From: Ananas comosus
Lineage: Eukaryota; Streptophyta; Magnoliopsida; Poales; Bromeliaceae
Assembly (NCBI RefSeq): GCF_001540865.1
Contig: NC_033638.1
Span: 2,984,907 to 3,048,906, forward strand
Direction of reading: 5' to 3'
Length of the DNA stretch: 64,000 nt
This document shows positions 22,776 through 33,579 of this stretch, in pieces. The notes beneath the pieces were generated by a model. The model was not told the origin of the DNA. It worked only from the letters and a program-made list of their open reading frames with translations, and ran no database searches. Numbering within the stretch: the stretch's first letter is position 1; the number at the start of each line of letters is the position of its first letter. The position numbers and the translations under genes are program-made.

Positions 22776-23791
22776 ATTGGGTTGGTGAGTCTGTTGAGGG
22801 CGAAACCTACAGGTTAGCTGAGAGGATTGGGTATTGATTGTGGCAATTGCCATGCACCATGAGCAGTATATATGTTGGTTCTCCTTGCCCATTGGGCGAT
22901 GTGGTTTGAGGATTTAAGGTTGAGGTACTTGTGAGACGTCCTTCACCTTGTGCCTGACAGAGCGCGGCATATCCGCGGGTGATTGACTCTAGACCGAGTC
23001 GAGTGGCATAGTTGGCTAAGGTAAAGTAACCTTAGGAAAGATTGGTTAGTGCTAAAGAATAGCAAATGGTAAAGAATGGCAATGAAGAAAGAACGGTTAA
23101 TGCTAAGGAAAAGCAAATAATAAAGAACGATTAAGAATTAAAGAAAGGCAAATAAAAGAAAGTAGAATTAGTTAACCTACTTGCATAAGTTGCATGATTT
23201 ACATATTGCATGTCTTGAGGCATAAACATGTATTTAATATTTGCATTAAATATCTGTGGATATCTGTTGGACTAACATGTTTGCAGTGTCTCCTTGGACC
23301 TGGTGGGTCGAGCTTTTTCCTTGGGTGGCCGTACCCACTGCAAACTATGGACAATAGTTCTCACCCCCATGTTGTTTTTGGGGGTACAGGTTCATACGTG
23401 AGCGGCGCGGCGGCGCGAGGAAAGGGCGTAGCTCCGTAGATAGCGCCCTACCACCGAGACCAGAAATAGCATTACCCTGAGTCGGCTTAGCTAGAGGTTG
23501 TAGAAAAGGTGTAAAACAATATTGTAATAATCTTGTGATCGATGATTGTATTTGGAAAGAAATGTAATCGAAAATTGTAAATGTATAACTTGAGATGAAT
23601 GCTTGTAATAGCTTAGTTATTTTATGTTTTTGATACTTTCTTATGCAATCTATGCTTGATTTCTGTTCCTAGTTGGAACATCGTGAATTGTATTGATTGC
23701 GACGCCTATGACGTACAGGGGAGACTCTGTCCGTTCGGCGGTTTGTCGGCGTGCCCGAATCCGACCAAATAGGCGGGCTCAGGGCGTGACA

Positions 23792-23887
23792 TCGCTCATT
23801 CACGTTCTCAGTATTACTACCTTGGTCATTCTCAGATGTTCGAGGAACAACTCGGTTGCGGAGATTCATGGCATTGTCGTCAGCCAT
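23792..23887 (-). pseudogene. Gag N-terminus and start codon (Tat element)
   Basis: MADDNAMNLRNRVVPRTSEN begins at 23887, about 60 bp downstream of the LTR end, the usual place for a gag start. The frame then runs into the solo LTR at 23791. A PBS-like stretch starting TTTTTGGCATGCCTGG lies between this start and the LTR. Confidence 0.7.
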
Positions 23888-23949
23888 AACTTGTAATAAA
23901 TAAAATGCAAATTTACCTAAACAAGTGTCCCACCAGGCATGCCAAAAAT

Positions 23950-24529
23950 TGTTGCGAGCCGATTTCTTAGATCGTTGACCCGGTCAAAGATCCTCCTTTG
24001 GGAATTGTGCGAGGAAATGAAACGACTACGAATGATGACCATCGAAGTTTGCGCCCACTACAGGTTAAACGATTCGGCTGACGAGGGATCGGATCGGCCG
24101 GGTTCACTTCTACACAGTAATTCCAAGTCGGCTGGATGAGCCGAATTCGAGATCAAACACTGATTCTGCTGAAGAGTCGAACTACTTATATATTGCTCAA
24201 AGTCAGTTGAAACAAGAAAAATACATAACTAAAGTATGCCACTACAGTGCACACTCCTGAAAAGAAATCTAATCTTTTAGACTACTCCTAAGAAAAACAG
24301 TAAATGCAGGAAAAAAGAGAAAAATTACAGTTAAACTACTCCTAAAAATCAAGAGAAAATGCATGGAATTGAAAGTGATCTTCTTGTTCGCAGGGAAAAA
24401 AGACCACTCTTCCAAACGTCCTCTGTTTATTTATAGTCCATGTGTTATTATTCAGTTATCCCTATGATCGACCACCTTCCTAATTTCTAAAATATTGTCT
24501 TTTCAGAAAAAAAAAAATTTCTTTCAACA
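23950..24529 (-). mobile_element. 5' LTR of the Tat element
   Basis: On the minus strand it begins TGTTGAAAG (24529) and ends GCTCGCAACA (23950), giving TGTTG/CAACA termini. A TATA box CTATAAATA lies at 24427-24435 (minus), about 95 bp into the LTR. The TTTTTGGCATGCCTGGTGG primer-binding stretch follows directly. The boundary at 24529 is chosen from the termini alone, because the matching LTR is outside the window. Confidence 0.65.
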
Positions 24530-24829
24530 ACTATTCCGTTTCAAATTTCTAAAACACGTGATATAGGTACTCTAAAAATATAAATAATTAATTAATGATA
24601 ATGATGGCATGGTGTGATTGTTAAGCCAAACTCTTTTTTATTTTATACTGAAAAATTATTTAAGACAGTATTTTTTTTAGAGAGAAAAAGATAGCATGGT
24701 ATTTATTTTTGTTTGAAAATATAAAAGAATTATACTTCGAACTTGAAACATCGGATATCAACCGGCAAGTCCTTTGCTACTTACATTAGGAACGGTTGAT
24801 TTTAAGGTAATGTTTTGATTTGAGTATAA
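24530..24829. other. Non-coding stretch with a SINE-like scrap
   Basis: AT-rich DNA without a recognisable gene. Around 24670-24710, T-rich sequence followed by AGAGAGAAAAAGATAGCATGG resembles the poly(T)-GGAGAAAAGGTAGCATGC body of the retroposon fragment at 11467-11516. Confidence 0.4.
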
Positions 24830-25521
24830 GGGGCTGTTTGGTTGCATGTATTTTCAACTGCAGTGCAGTAGAAAATGCATGCATCAATTAAAATTTTGTT
24901 TGGTTTGATGTAATTAGGCCCAATTATTACAGTTGCATCTGGACGAGAAGACCCAATTGGCTACAGTACCAACTGCAGCAGTTGGGCAGGAGTTGGCTCA
25001 CCCATTAAATAAATAAATAAAGTGTGAATTTTTTTCATACCCTTTTTTTTTTCTTTTGTTCTTCGAAGAATGCATATTCATGAAATCTGTTAGGATTTAA
25101 TAATATCTGTTAGGGTCAATAAATTTTTTTTCATATTCTTCTTTTTTTTTCCAGTTTACTAGTTTAATAATGTTTTAATTTTTGTTTTGACCAAATCTGT
25201 AATATATTTGCATTTAAAATTTATTAAATTCATACATAAGTTTATAATATATAAATTATATATAGATATAAAAGTCTTAATTAATAATTAAAATATGATT
25301 ACGTTATGTTCGGAAGAGATAATCTCACCTTTCTATTTAAAAGCTGATAGAATTTATAAATACAAATTTCAATTGCAGCCTACCAAACAGAAAAAATATA
25401 ACTGTAGCAGTTGCAATTGTATAAAACCAAACAGACTAGGTATAGTTATGACTGTATTATTTACAACTGTATGTATTTTCAATTATATTATTTTTATAAT
25501 TACATCCAATCAAATAGTCCC
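24830..25521. mobile_element. Tourist-like MITE, 692 bp, TAA flanks
   Basis: The left end is GGGGCTGTTTGGTTGCATGTA. The right end, reverse-complemented, is GGGACTATTTGATTGGATGTA. TAA lies at 24827-24829 and 25522-25524. The inner sequences AACTGCAG and CTGTATGTATTTTCAATT are also inverted. There is no transposase, so it is non-autonomous. Confidence 0.75.
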
Positions 25522-25524
25522 TAA

Positions 25525-26271
25525 GTGGAGAACAGAGGGACTCATTACCTACACTCGGTGTATTTCCTCACGGTCGGTTCACATGGTGATCTGGGTTTGA
25601 GATCTTTTCTTATAAAGCAACTTTTGTAAATAGTTAGACATAAAGGAAAACGTATAATTAATATTCAATGCAGCGGGAAGTAAAAATAAAGTTCTATTTT
25701 TTAAAATTTAGATTGAATCGACTTGATTGGACCATAATTTGATGTCCAAATCGGTTAGATTCAACATAAAAAACTGGACTAGCTTAAACTTTTTTTTAAC
25801 CTATTAAAACCAGTAATTCAACAGCGAATCGGTGAACAGACCTCATTACGTAAGTTGGCGAGATTTTTTTTTACATTATAGATAGAAATGTATATAACTT
25901 ATCAAATCAAACAAATTAAAATATTGAATAGTAAAATCAAAAGTTTGAGAGGTAGATAGTCAATTTAAAATGTTTTATAGTTCAAGTGAATTCCGTAAGT
26001 TTTTACCTATTTTGTATTTCAATAGTTAAACTTGAAATATATGCATTAATCTTTTAACAATTTGCACTTTGTAGATATATTTTTACTTATATGTAATATA
26101 ATAATATTTTAAAATAATGTAGGATATCATTAATCCTATTTATTGAATTACTGGTTAAATCAATGATGGCCTGGCAATATTTTGGGTCATTAGGGGTTTT
26201 AAATATTTTGGGTCATTAGGATTACTGAGTTTAAAACATCGCATAAAAGTAAAGAGTGTAGTAGCTTTGTA
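25525..26271. other. Non-coding AT-rich stretch
   Basis: No open frame with protein character, no RNA gene and no terminal repeats recognised. A short direct repeat, ATATTTTGGGTCATTAGG, occurs twice at 26177-26222. Confidence 0.5.
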
Positions 26272-26786
26272 GGCCCGTTTGGTTCAAGTTATGTAATATT
26301 ACAGAGTATTTCAATATATTCAGGTATATATCTTAGATTTCTAAATGAGATTATTATTGATACTGCATTAATGCGTTTAGTTTAATACAGTAATATAATA
26401 CTGAATTGTAGTGTTTATGGTATAACTATATTTGGTTTAGCCTATAAAATTTAGTAATCTAGACAATAAAATATAATCTATTTCAAAATTGCCCTTAGCC
26501 ATATTTGGCAAACATTTTTTATACTCTTTACAAATAATACTTTTTTTACTAAATTTTATTTTAAATATTTTTTTAATTTTAAATTTCAAATTTTAAATTT
26601 GAACAAACATATAAAATTTAATATTTAATTTAAAATATAAATATGAAATTTATAAATTAAAATTTAAAAATTAAAATAAATTTAAATTTAAAATCTAAAT
26701 TTAAAATTTAGAATTTAAAATACAAATTTAAAATTTAATATTTAGAATTTAAAATACAAATTTAAAATTTAAAATTTAGAATTTAA
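26272..26786. mobile_element. MITE remnant, left end plus AT-rich body
   Basis: It begins GGCCCGTTTGGTTCAAGTTA, a PIF/Harbinger-like terminus. From 26560 on it is almost only A and T (AAATTTAAAATTT permutations). The body is interrupted by the solo LTR at 26787, and no right end was found beyond it. Confidence 0.5.
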
Positions 26787-28570
26787 TGTCACGCCTCGGA
26801 TTCCTATGTTCCCCGGGCTGGCCAATGAATCTGCCGTATACATAGGAATTTTTTGTGTATACGACGCGATAGCTGAACATGTAAAAGGATAAGTACAACT
26901 ACAAGAGAGTATAGAGCTGCTAAAACTAAAACATATATAATGATAAAACCAACAGTACATACACGTCTCCAAAATACATCTCTGTACACAAAAGTAATTA
27001 AACATGACTGTATGTACATGGTCACTCCCAAAGTAACTAGGCCGAAATAGAGTACTCCAATAGCAAGATGGCTAGGTAGACAGGAATCTAGCTCGCGACT
27101 CTCTTACCTCGATCCGAGGCAGCAGCGGCGACGTGTGGCTCTGCAAAAAAAAGTGGAAACAAAGGGTGTGAGAACTACTACAAAATAGAGTAGTCCTCAG
27201 TAGGTACTGTCACCGACCTCAACGGCCCACCCACTAAGTCTATGAGACTAACAGTATAGCTGGTAGATAAAGAAACAGTAACGTATGCTGGAATACACTC
27301 TACAGCTGTGATGCCACTATCCTACCACTATGCACAATAACATCTCTGAATATATACATCTCTTGCAAAGAATAAACAGTCTATACCGAACTCACGTCTA
27401 TAGGAATCTCAACAGACTGGTCCCACCTGTACCCTAAGCTGCACCGTACTTCACCCACGAGGGTTTTCGGTGTAGGGCAGCACCCAACAGGGACTACTGT
27501 GACACACAAAAGTCCAACTCCAAAGTGGCACTCGTGGGTGCGATCCAGTCGAGTGTATATGCGAATCTGATAGCTCAATCAGGTAACTACAGGAAAAAGT
27601 TAAGATGAAAGGGTCAAACTGCCCAACACCTAATATTTACGTGCCCACTGCACAATCTTATGCAAATAGAAGAAATCCGAGCCCACCATCAGTCCCGACG
27701 GCACTCTAAAGTCCGGAACAGTCTAAAAGCTGCTGTAACAATGAGCTCTGCACCTCAGCACGAGCGTAAACTCGATCTACACTGATCTAGGTATCCACCT
27801 CGTACAAACAGCTGCGATATAATAATAAAAACGGCTCCTGGAGTTAAATCTGATAACATTTTTGAAAAGTGACAGGTGTCGGTTTAACGAGTTTTCTCCT
27901 AAGTCAAATCCCAGTTCAGCATGTAATACTTGTCCAAAATTATTAAATTATGCTCCAAATTCAGATTTCATATAAAAACATGCAATTTCATGAATTTGAG
28001 CTACTAACATGAAAGTATGATGTAAATAAAGCATGCTGAAATTCTCTACAACTTGAAGGAATTCCGAAGATTTCGGTCGACATTAACCCACCTAGCATGC
28101 TAATCAAACCACGGATCGAGCTGAAACTCCACAAGCACCTTTAGCTCCAATTAAAAGGAAAGTAAAGATGAAGTCCAAAAATCCCTGTCGAATTTAACGA
28201 AATCACAAGTTCAATAAAATTTCAAACGAAAGTTAATAACACATGAATGCGACTTCGAAATCAAAGTTACTTATTTCGGAGCCAATGTACCTTACAATTG
28301 AGCTAAATAACTTGCTCCCCTAGCTCCTCACAATCAAGTTGTCCAAGAATAGGTTCGAATTTATCATCTTGAAGCATCAAAATATATCAGTTCATTCTCA
28401 AGTTCAATGACCACCACTGGGATGTATTTCTGCAGCTGCTGGGTTGCACCTTGGTGTTGCAAATTTCTTGCTCCACAAGAAAATTCAGAACAATATAAGG
28501 CTAGGAGGCAATCCATGAGTGATCTTTGACTTCTATACTATAAGAAAAATCTATATTTCACTATGAAATT

Positions 28571-28995
28571 TGTTACGACAAATGCACAAACAGAAACGAA
28601 ATGGCGAACACAAAATAAACAAACCACAAGCAGAAACAAATGAAAACACACAGATTTACGTGGAAAACCCTTTGCAGGGAAAAACTACGGGCGAGGGAGG
28701 GAGAACTTCACTATCAAACGAAAAAGGGAATACAATGTTTAGAGAGTACGACCGATCACGATCTCACGCCTCTAGGGCAAAAATGAAAAGGAAAAGTCTT
28801 AACGGGTTTCGGATTCGATCCGTACCGCGGGGGGGCTCCGCCCTCGGCACCCCCTGTTGGCCCGAGCCCTCCGTTACCCACCACAGACATTCATTTTTCC
28901 TTCGCAATTTTATTTTTCAATTTGGTCGCACCGCGAAATTGTTGGCATGTCGAAAACTTGAACTTGAGTCGATTATCAATTAGTCACATCTAACA
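28571..28995 (-). repeat. Copia 3' LTR
   Basis: It begins TGTTACGACAAATGC and ends CACATCTAACA in plus-strand reading, and is 425 bp long. It pairs with 33151-33579. Confidence 0.93.
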
Positions 28996-29083
28996 AATCT
29001 CCACCTTGACTAGAAAATCCCTTTAAATGAAGCAGCAAACATAACTCTCCACCTTCTCCACAAAGCCCCTGAGGACGGTCCAA

Positions 29084-29790
29084 TCAGCAGTTAATACTAA
29101 TCCAAGTCCAAGCAATGCTTGAACTCCGAGGAATAAGAGGCTTCGTCAACATGTCAGCAGGATTTTCTAAAGTGCTAATCTTTTTCACTCCAATGTCTCC
29201 TTGCGCAAGAACTTCACGAATAAAATGATACTTGATGTCAATATGCTTTGTTCTCTCGTGAAACATTTGATCCTTTTAAGATAAATAGCACTCTGACTGT
29301 CGCAAAATACTATAAGTTTCTGACTGCCTTCGCTTAATTCACCAAGTAGACCTCTTAGCCAAGTACCTTCCTTTACAGCCTCTGTGATTGCCATGTACTC
29401 GGCCTCCGTTGTAGATAATGCAACAGTAGGCTGTAAACAAGCTCTCCAACTAATAGCGCATCCTCCAAGTGAGAAAACATAACCAGTAAGAGATCTTCTT
29501 TTATCAAGATCTCCAGCATAATCAGAATCTACATAACCTGTCAAATCCGCTTCAAATCTCCCGAACTCTAAACAAGCATTAGTAGTGCCTCGCAAATACC
29601 TCAAAATCCATTTCACAGCTTGCCGGTGTTGTTTTCCCGGATTTGCCATGTACCTACTCACCACACTTATAGCATGCGCAATATCAGGTCTCGTGCAGAC
29701 CATAGCATACATAATGCTACCGACTGCGCTTGCGTAGGGGACTCGTTCCATGTATGCCTTCTCATCATCAGTTTTTGGAGCCAAATCAGT
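29084..29790 (-). pseudogene. Copia RNase H
   Basis: The frame reads [20 protein letters not shown], then TGYVDSDYAGDLDKRRSLTG and ALSTTEAEYMAI, ending near ENPADMLTKPL. YVDSDYAGD and TEAEYMA carry catalytic acidic residues of the copia RNase H. The last part (29084-29266) lies in another frame after a frameshift near 29270, at CFTREQS versus FHERTKHIDIKYHF. Confidence 0.9.
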
Positions 29791-29822
29791 TGAAAGTTTA
29801 AAATGTGTAGCGAAATGTGTAC

Positions 29823-30720
29823 TTACATGCTTAACATCTTCTTACAAAAGCACTCCAACACGCGCTGGATGTATCCTTTCTGAGTCAGCTGTAACTTCTT
29901 TAATTTTCTGTTTCGCTGTATCTCCTTATCAAGTATCTTCTTCGCCGCACCTAAATTCTTAACATCAAATTCAGATTTCAACTGTCTTTTAAGATCATCA
30001 ACATCAGCCATGTTCTTAGCAGCAAGTAACATATCGTCCACATAAAGAAGCAAATAGATAAAAGAGCCATCAATTAATTTCTTTATGTAAACACAACTAT
30101 CAAAATTGCTTCTATTAAAATCATGGCTAATCATAAATGAATCAAACCTCTTGTACCATTGCCTTGGAGATTGCTTTAACCCATACAGAGATTTTTTATA
30201 TCTGCAAACGTGGTCTTCTTTTCCTTCAACCACGAATCCCTCGGGCTGCTGCATATAAATCTTCTCCTCCAACTCGCCATGTAAGAAAGCCGTCTTCACG
30301 TCCAGTTGCTCAAGTTCTAAATCATTTGTGGCAACTAATCCAAGTAGAACTCTGATGGATATATGCTTCACTACTGGTGAGAAAACATCATTGAAGTCAA
30401 CACTCGGAATTTGACTGTATCCTTTCGCAACCAAACGGGCCTTATATCTGATACTCTCGACTCCTGGTGTGCCTTCCTTCTTCTTGAACACCCATTTGCA
30501 ACGAACAGCTTTCTTTCCCTTTGGAAGCTTCACTAGATCCCAAGTCAGATTCTTATGAAGAGATTCCATCTCCTCCTCCATAGCGAGCAACCACTTCGTA
30601 GATTCATTGCATGAAACTGCCTCTGTATATGTGCACGGCTCCTCAGACGCATCTGTCTCTTGAGCAGTCATAAATGCATAAGCGACCAAATTTGTTTCTT
30701 CATATCTCTACGGTGATCTA
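29823..30720 (-). pseudogene. Copia reverse transcriptase
   Basis: The frame contains KWVFKKKEG, RYKARLVAKGYSQ, LDVKTAFLHGELEEKIYMQQ, LYGLKQSPRQWYKRFD and the active site YLLLYVDDMLLAA. A TAG codon near 30706 separates it from the integrase frame (SP-stop-RYEE). A frameshift near 29800-29823 separates it from RNase H. Length and motif order are normal for copia. Confidence 0.93.
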
Positions 30721-31560
30721 ATCTTCCTTCTTGGTCGATCTCCGGCTATCGAATATGTGTGGGTATGTGGTGGCGCATGTGGTTCTGTAGGAGCAGAATC
30801 GCCTGAAGTGGTACATGGTGCTGGAGTGATCCGATTTTTAGAGTGAGTTTGAAACTCCACCTCGACAGTTTTCTTCGATCCATCTGCATCTGCACCTGTA
30901 CCTGTATCACAAGAAACACGCGACTCCTCCTTTCGGCGAAGCATAGCAGTTTCGTTAAACTTAACATCTCTGCTAATAATAATTTTCTTATCTTTAGGAG
31001 ACCACAACCGAAAACCTTTAGTACCAGAAGCATAACCTAGAAACTTGCATTCTTTAGATCTAGGTTTCAATTTTCCTTGACTAACATGTGCATAAACAGG
31101 ACATCCGAAAATTCTTAAATCAAAATAACTAGGAGGGTGGCCAGACCATATCTCTTCTGGCGTTTTCAGATCAATGGAAGTTGACGGAGACTGATTCACT
31201 AAATAGCAAGCTGTAGATGTAGCTTCTGCCCAAAACTCCTCGCCAAATCCTGAATTAGAGAGTAGACATCTTGTCTTCTCGATCAGTGTTCTGTTCAGAC
31301 ATCTTGTCTTCTCGATCAGTGTTTTGTTCATACGTTCTGCCACGCCATTTTGCTGCGGTGTGTAGGCAACTGTGCGATGTCTCTCAATTCCTTCATTTTT
31401 ACAAAATTCATTGAATTCCCCTGAACAAAACTCCAATCCATTATTGGTGCGAAGGCGCCTAATTTGCTTTCCTGTCTGCTTCTCAATCAAAGTCTTCCAC
31501 TACTTGAAAGTCTTGAATACATCGCTTTTCTGCAACAAGAAATATGTCCAAACCTTCCTG
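30721..31560 (-). pseudogene. Copia integrase core with an 11-residue duplication
   Basis: LRTNNGLEFCSGEFNEFC, HRTVAYTPQQNGVAERMNK and FGEEFWAEA form the catalytic core (D...E), and a later SYFDLRIFGCPVYAH is typical for copia. A TAG near 31499 breaks the frame before WKTLIEKQTG. The sequence TLIEKTRCLNR is tandemly repeated through a 33-bp duplication at 31265-31330. Confidence 0.9.
31265..31330. repeat. 33-bp tandem duplication inside the integrase
   Basis: GACATCTTGTCTTCTCGATC onward (31265-31297) is repeated at 31298-31330 with one base change (CTG to TTG). It adds 11 codons in frame, next to the conserved AERMN motif. Confidence 0.9.
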
Positions 31561-32261
31561 GAGTAGTCATCTATGAAGGTCAACATATATCTCGCTCCAC
31601 CTTTAGAGGGCACCGGTGGCCCCCAAAGATCTGAATGAATGTAATCAAGAGTTCCTTTGGTTCTGTGGACTGCCTTTGTGAAATTGACCCTTATCTGCTT
31701 TCCAAATACGCAGTGTTCGCAGAATTCCAGACTTCCTGTATTTTGGCCACAAAGAAGTCCTCGCTTGCTCAGCATCATCAATCCCCTTTTGCTCATATGT
31801 CCCAGCCTCATATGCCATAATTTTATGACGTCTGAATCGGACATAGATGAAGAGGAAACCGCAGCTCCACCTGTCACAGTCGAACCTTGCAACATGTACA
31901 GTTTTCCATCTTGCCTTCGACCTTTCATCACAACGATAGCTCGTTTAACAACTTTCAGAATTCTATCTTCACCAGTGAATTTATATTCTTTAGCATCAAG
32001 GGTACTCAAAGAGATTAAATTTCTCTTTAATTGTGGAACATATCTGACATCGGTGAGCATTCTAACTACTCCGTCAAACATCTTAATATTCACCGATCCT
32101 CGTCCAACAACTTTGCAGGATGCATCATTCTCCATCAGAACAACTCCGCCATTAATAGCTTCAAAAGTGGAGAACCAGTCCCTATTAGGACACATGTGGA
32201 ACGAGCACGGAGAATCAAGGATCCACTGCGTGCTGGCTCTGGATTGATCATCGCAGACCAA
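31561..32261 (-). pseudogene. Copia protease and GAG-pre-integrase domain
   Basis: [19 protein letters not shown] is the protease active site. The catalytic motif is DSP instead of the usual DSG, which would damage it. Further on, [20 protein letters not shown] and [14 protein letters not shown] form the HHCC-type pre-integrase zinc domain. The frame overlaps the end of gag at 32135-32261 because of a frameshift. Confidence 0.88.
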
Positions 32262-33103
32262 CAGAACATTCCATCGCTACTATAGTCTTCTGCTACACCG
32301 GTTTCAGCAGATTTTGAGCTATCTTTTCCCTTTCGATCACTCTTTTCTTCGGTCTGTTCCTTCCTTTTCAATTTGAAACAGTCCTCCTTAATGTGGCCCT
32401 TCTTCTTACAGTAATTACAGATCAAATTCTTATGCCTGGATTTAGATCTAGCCTTTTCTTTACTGTCACCATAATTTCTCTGCTTGGATCTTCCTCTGGT
32501 AAAGAGACCCTCTACCTGACTTTCAGTGGTACCACTCATCTCCTTATCGATCCTCTCTTTCGAGAGAAGCGCAGTTGAGACATCTTCCAAAGAGATGGTA
32601 TCACGTTCATAAAGTATAGTATCTCTAAAATTTCTATATGAAGACGATAGAGAACATAAAAGCAGTAACGCTAAATCTTCATCATCATACTTAACTTCCA
32701 TCATCTCCAGATCAGTAATAATTTCTTTAAGTTCATCAAGATGGGTCTTAATGCTCTTACCTTCTGTCAGACGATGAGAATACAACTTCTGCTTCAGATG
32801 GAGTTTGTTGGTGAGACTTTTCGTCATGCATAACGACTCCAATTTCAGCCATAAGCTCGCAGCGTTTTTCTCCTTGATGACATGTTGTAAGATCTCATTC
32901 GAAAGGTGCAGTTGGATCTGCGTAAGGGCCTTTCGGTTCATCTTCTCCTTTTCCGCCATACTGAGGGATGCAGACATCTTTTTCGTCCCAAGCAGTGCAT
33001 CTTCTAGGTCCATCTGAGCCAGGACTGCGCGCATCTTCACTTGCCATAGCGTAAATCGTGTGTTGTGGTCGAGTATAGGGAGGTCGTATTTCATGGATGC
33101 CAT
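32180..33103 (-). pseudogene. Copia gag with CCHC zinc knuckle
   Basis: It begins MASMKYDLPILDHNTRFTLW just inside the primer-binding site. It holds the UBN2-type Gag core (LWLKLESLCMTKSLTNKLHL, LRELKEIITDLE-like) and the knuckle CNYCKKKGHIKEDC. Gag runs well past the knuckle to the frameshift near 32240. Confidence 0.9.
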
Positions 33104-33150
33104 TGATGAAGAGAACCCTAATCGATGAACCTAGGGCTCTGATACCAGTT

Positions 33151-33579
33151 TGTTATGACAAATGCACAAATAAAAATGTAATGGCGAACACAAAATAAAC
33201 AAACCACAAGCAGAAACAAAAAAAAAACACACAGATTTACGTGGAAAACCCTTTGCAGGAAAAAACCACGGGCGAGGGAAGAGATAACTTCACTATCAAA
33301 CGAAAAAGGGAATACAATGTTCAGCGAGTACGACCGACCACGATCTCACGCCTCTAGGGCAAAAACGAAAAGGAAAAGTCTCAACGGGTTTCGGATCCGA
33401 TCTGTATTGCGGGGGGCTTGGCCCCTCGCACCCCCTATAGGCCAGAGCCCTTCGCTACCCACCACAGACATTTATTTTTCCTTCGCAATTTTATTTTTCA
33501 ATTTGGTCGCACCGCGAAACTGTTGGCAAGTCGAAAACCCGAACTTGAGTCTATTATCAATTTCGAGTCACATCTAACA
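33151..33579 (-). repeat. Copia 5' LTR
   Basis: TGTTATGACAAATGC...CACATCTAACA, 429 bp. The primer-binding site (minus strand TGGTATCAGAGCCC) lies directly beside it at about 33135-33150. Confidence 0.93.

Larger units (their letters stand above)
20301..23791 (+). mobile_element. Solo LTR, 3.49 kb, imperfect target duplication
   Basis: It starts TGTAACATATCGAAACTTCGG and ends CTCAGGGCGTGACA. The flanks are ACGCT (20296-20300) and TCGCT (23792-23796), matching at four of five bases. The Gag frame continues across it. It is the inverted relative of 13388-16665 and shares its first 70 bp with the small solo LTR at 11540. Internal repeats of ACCTAGNGTNAATGAACCTAGG type and of GGTATCTCCCCAGAGG type are listed separately. 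Confidence 0.85.
1..24529 (-). mobile_element. Tat/Retand-type Ty3/gypsy retrotransposon, heavily nested
   Basis: Seen: in minus-strand order there is an LTR (23950-24529), a gag start at 23887, gag pieces down to 6600, then protease, reverse transcriptase, two RNase H parts and integrase down to about 2320. A plant-mobile-domain gene lies on the opposite strand beyond integrase. Gag pieces on either side of each insertion continue the same protein: the Gag core ends near 13168 and resumes at 8388 with WDELERKFH. The antisense PMD gene and the extra WTLYFDG-type RNase H point to the Tat lineage of plant gypsy elements. About 14.6 kb of the interval is later insertions. Many stops and frameshifts show it is dead. 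The 3' LTR lies beyond position 1, so the partner target-site duplication cannot be checked. Confidence 0.85.
28571..33579 (-). mobile_element. Ty1/copia retrotransposon (Tork/TNT1-like), complete, AAATT flanks
   Basis: LTRs lie at 28571-28995 and 33151-33579, both TGTTA...TAACA, with perfect AAATT duplications at 28566-28570 and 33580-33584. The primer-binding site AACTGGTATCAGAGCCC (initiator Met tRNA type) abuts the right LTR, and a polypurine tract (minus strand AAGGTGGAGATT) abuts the left. Gene order gag, protease, integrase, reverse transcriptase, RNase H identifies copia. Frameshifts and stops are present in pol, so it is inactive. The two LTRs differ at about five of the first 34 bases, so the insertion is not very recent. 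Confidence 0.95.
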
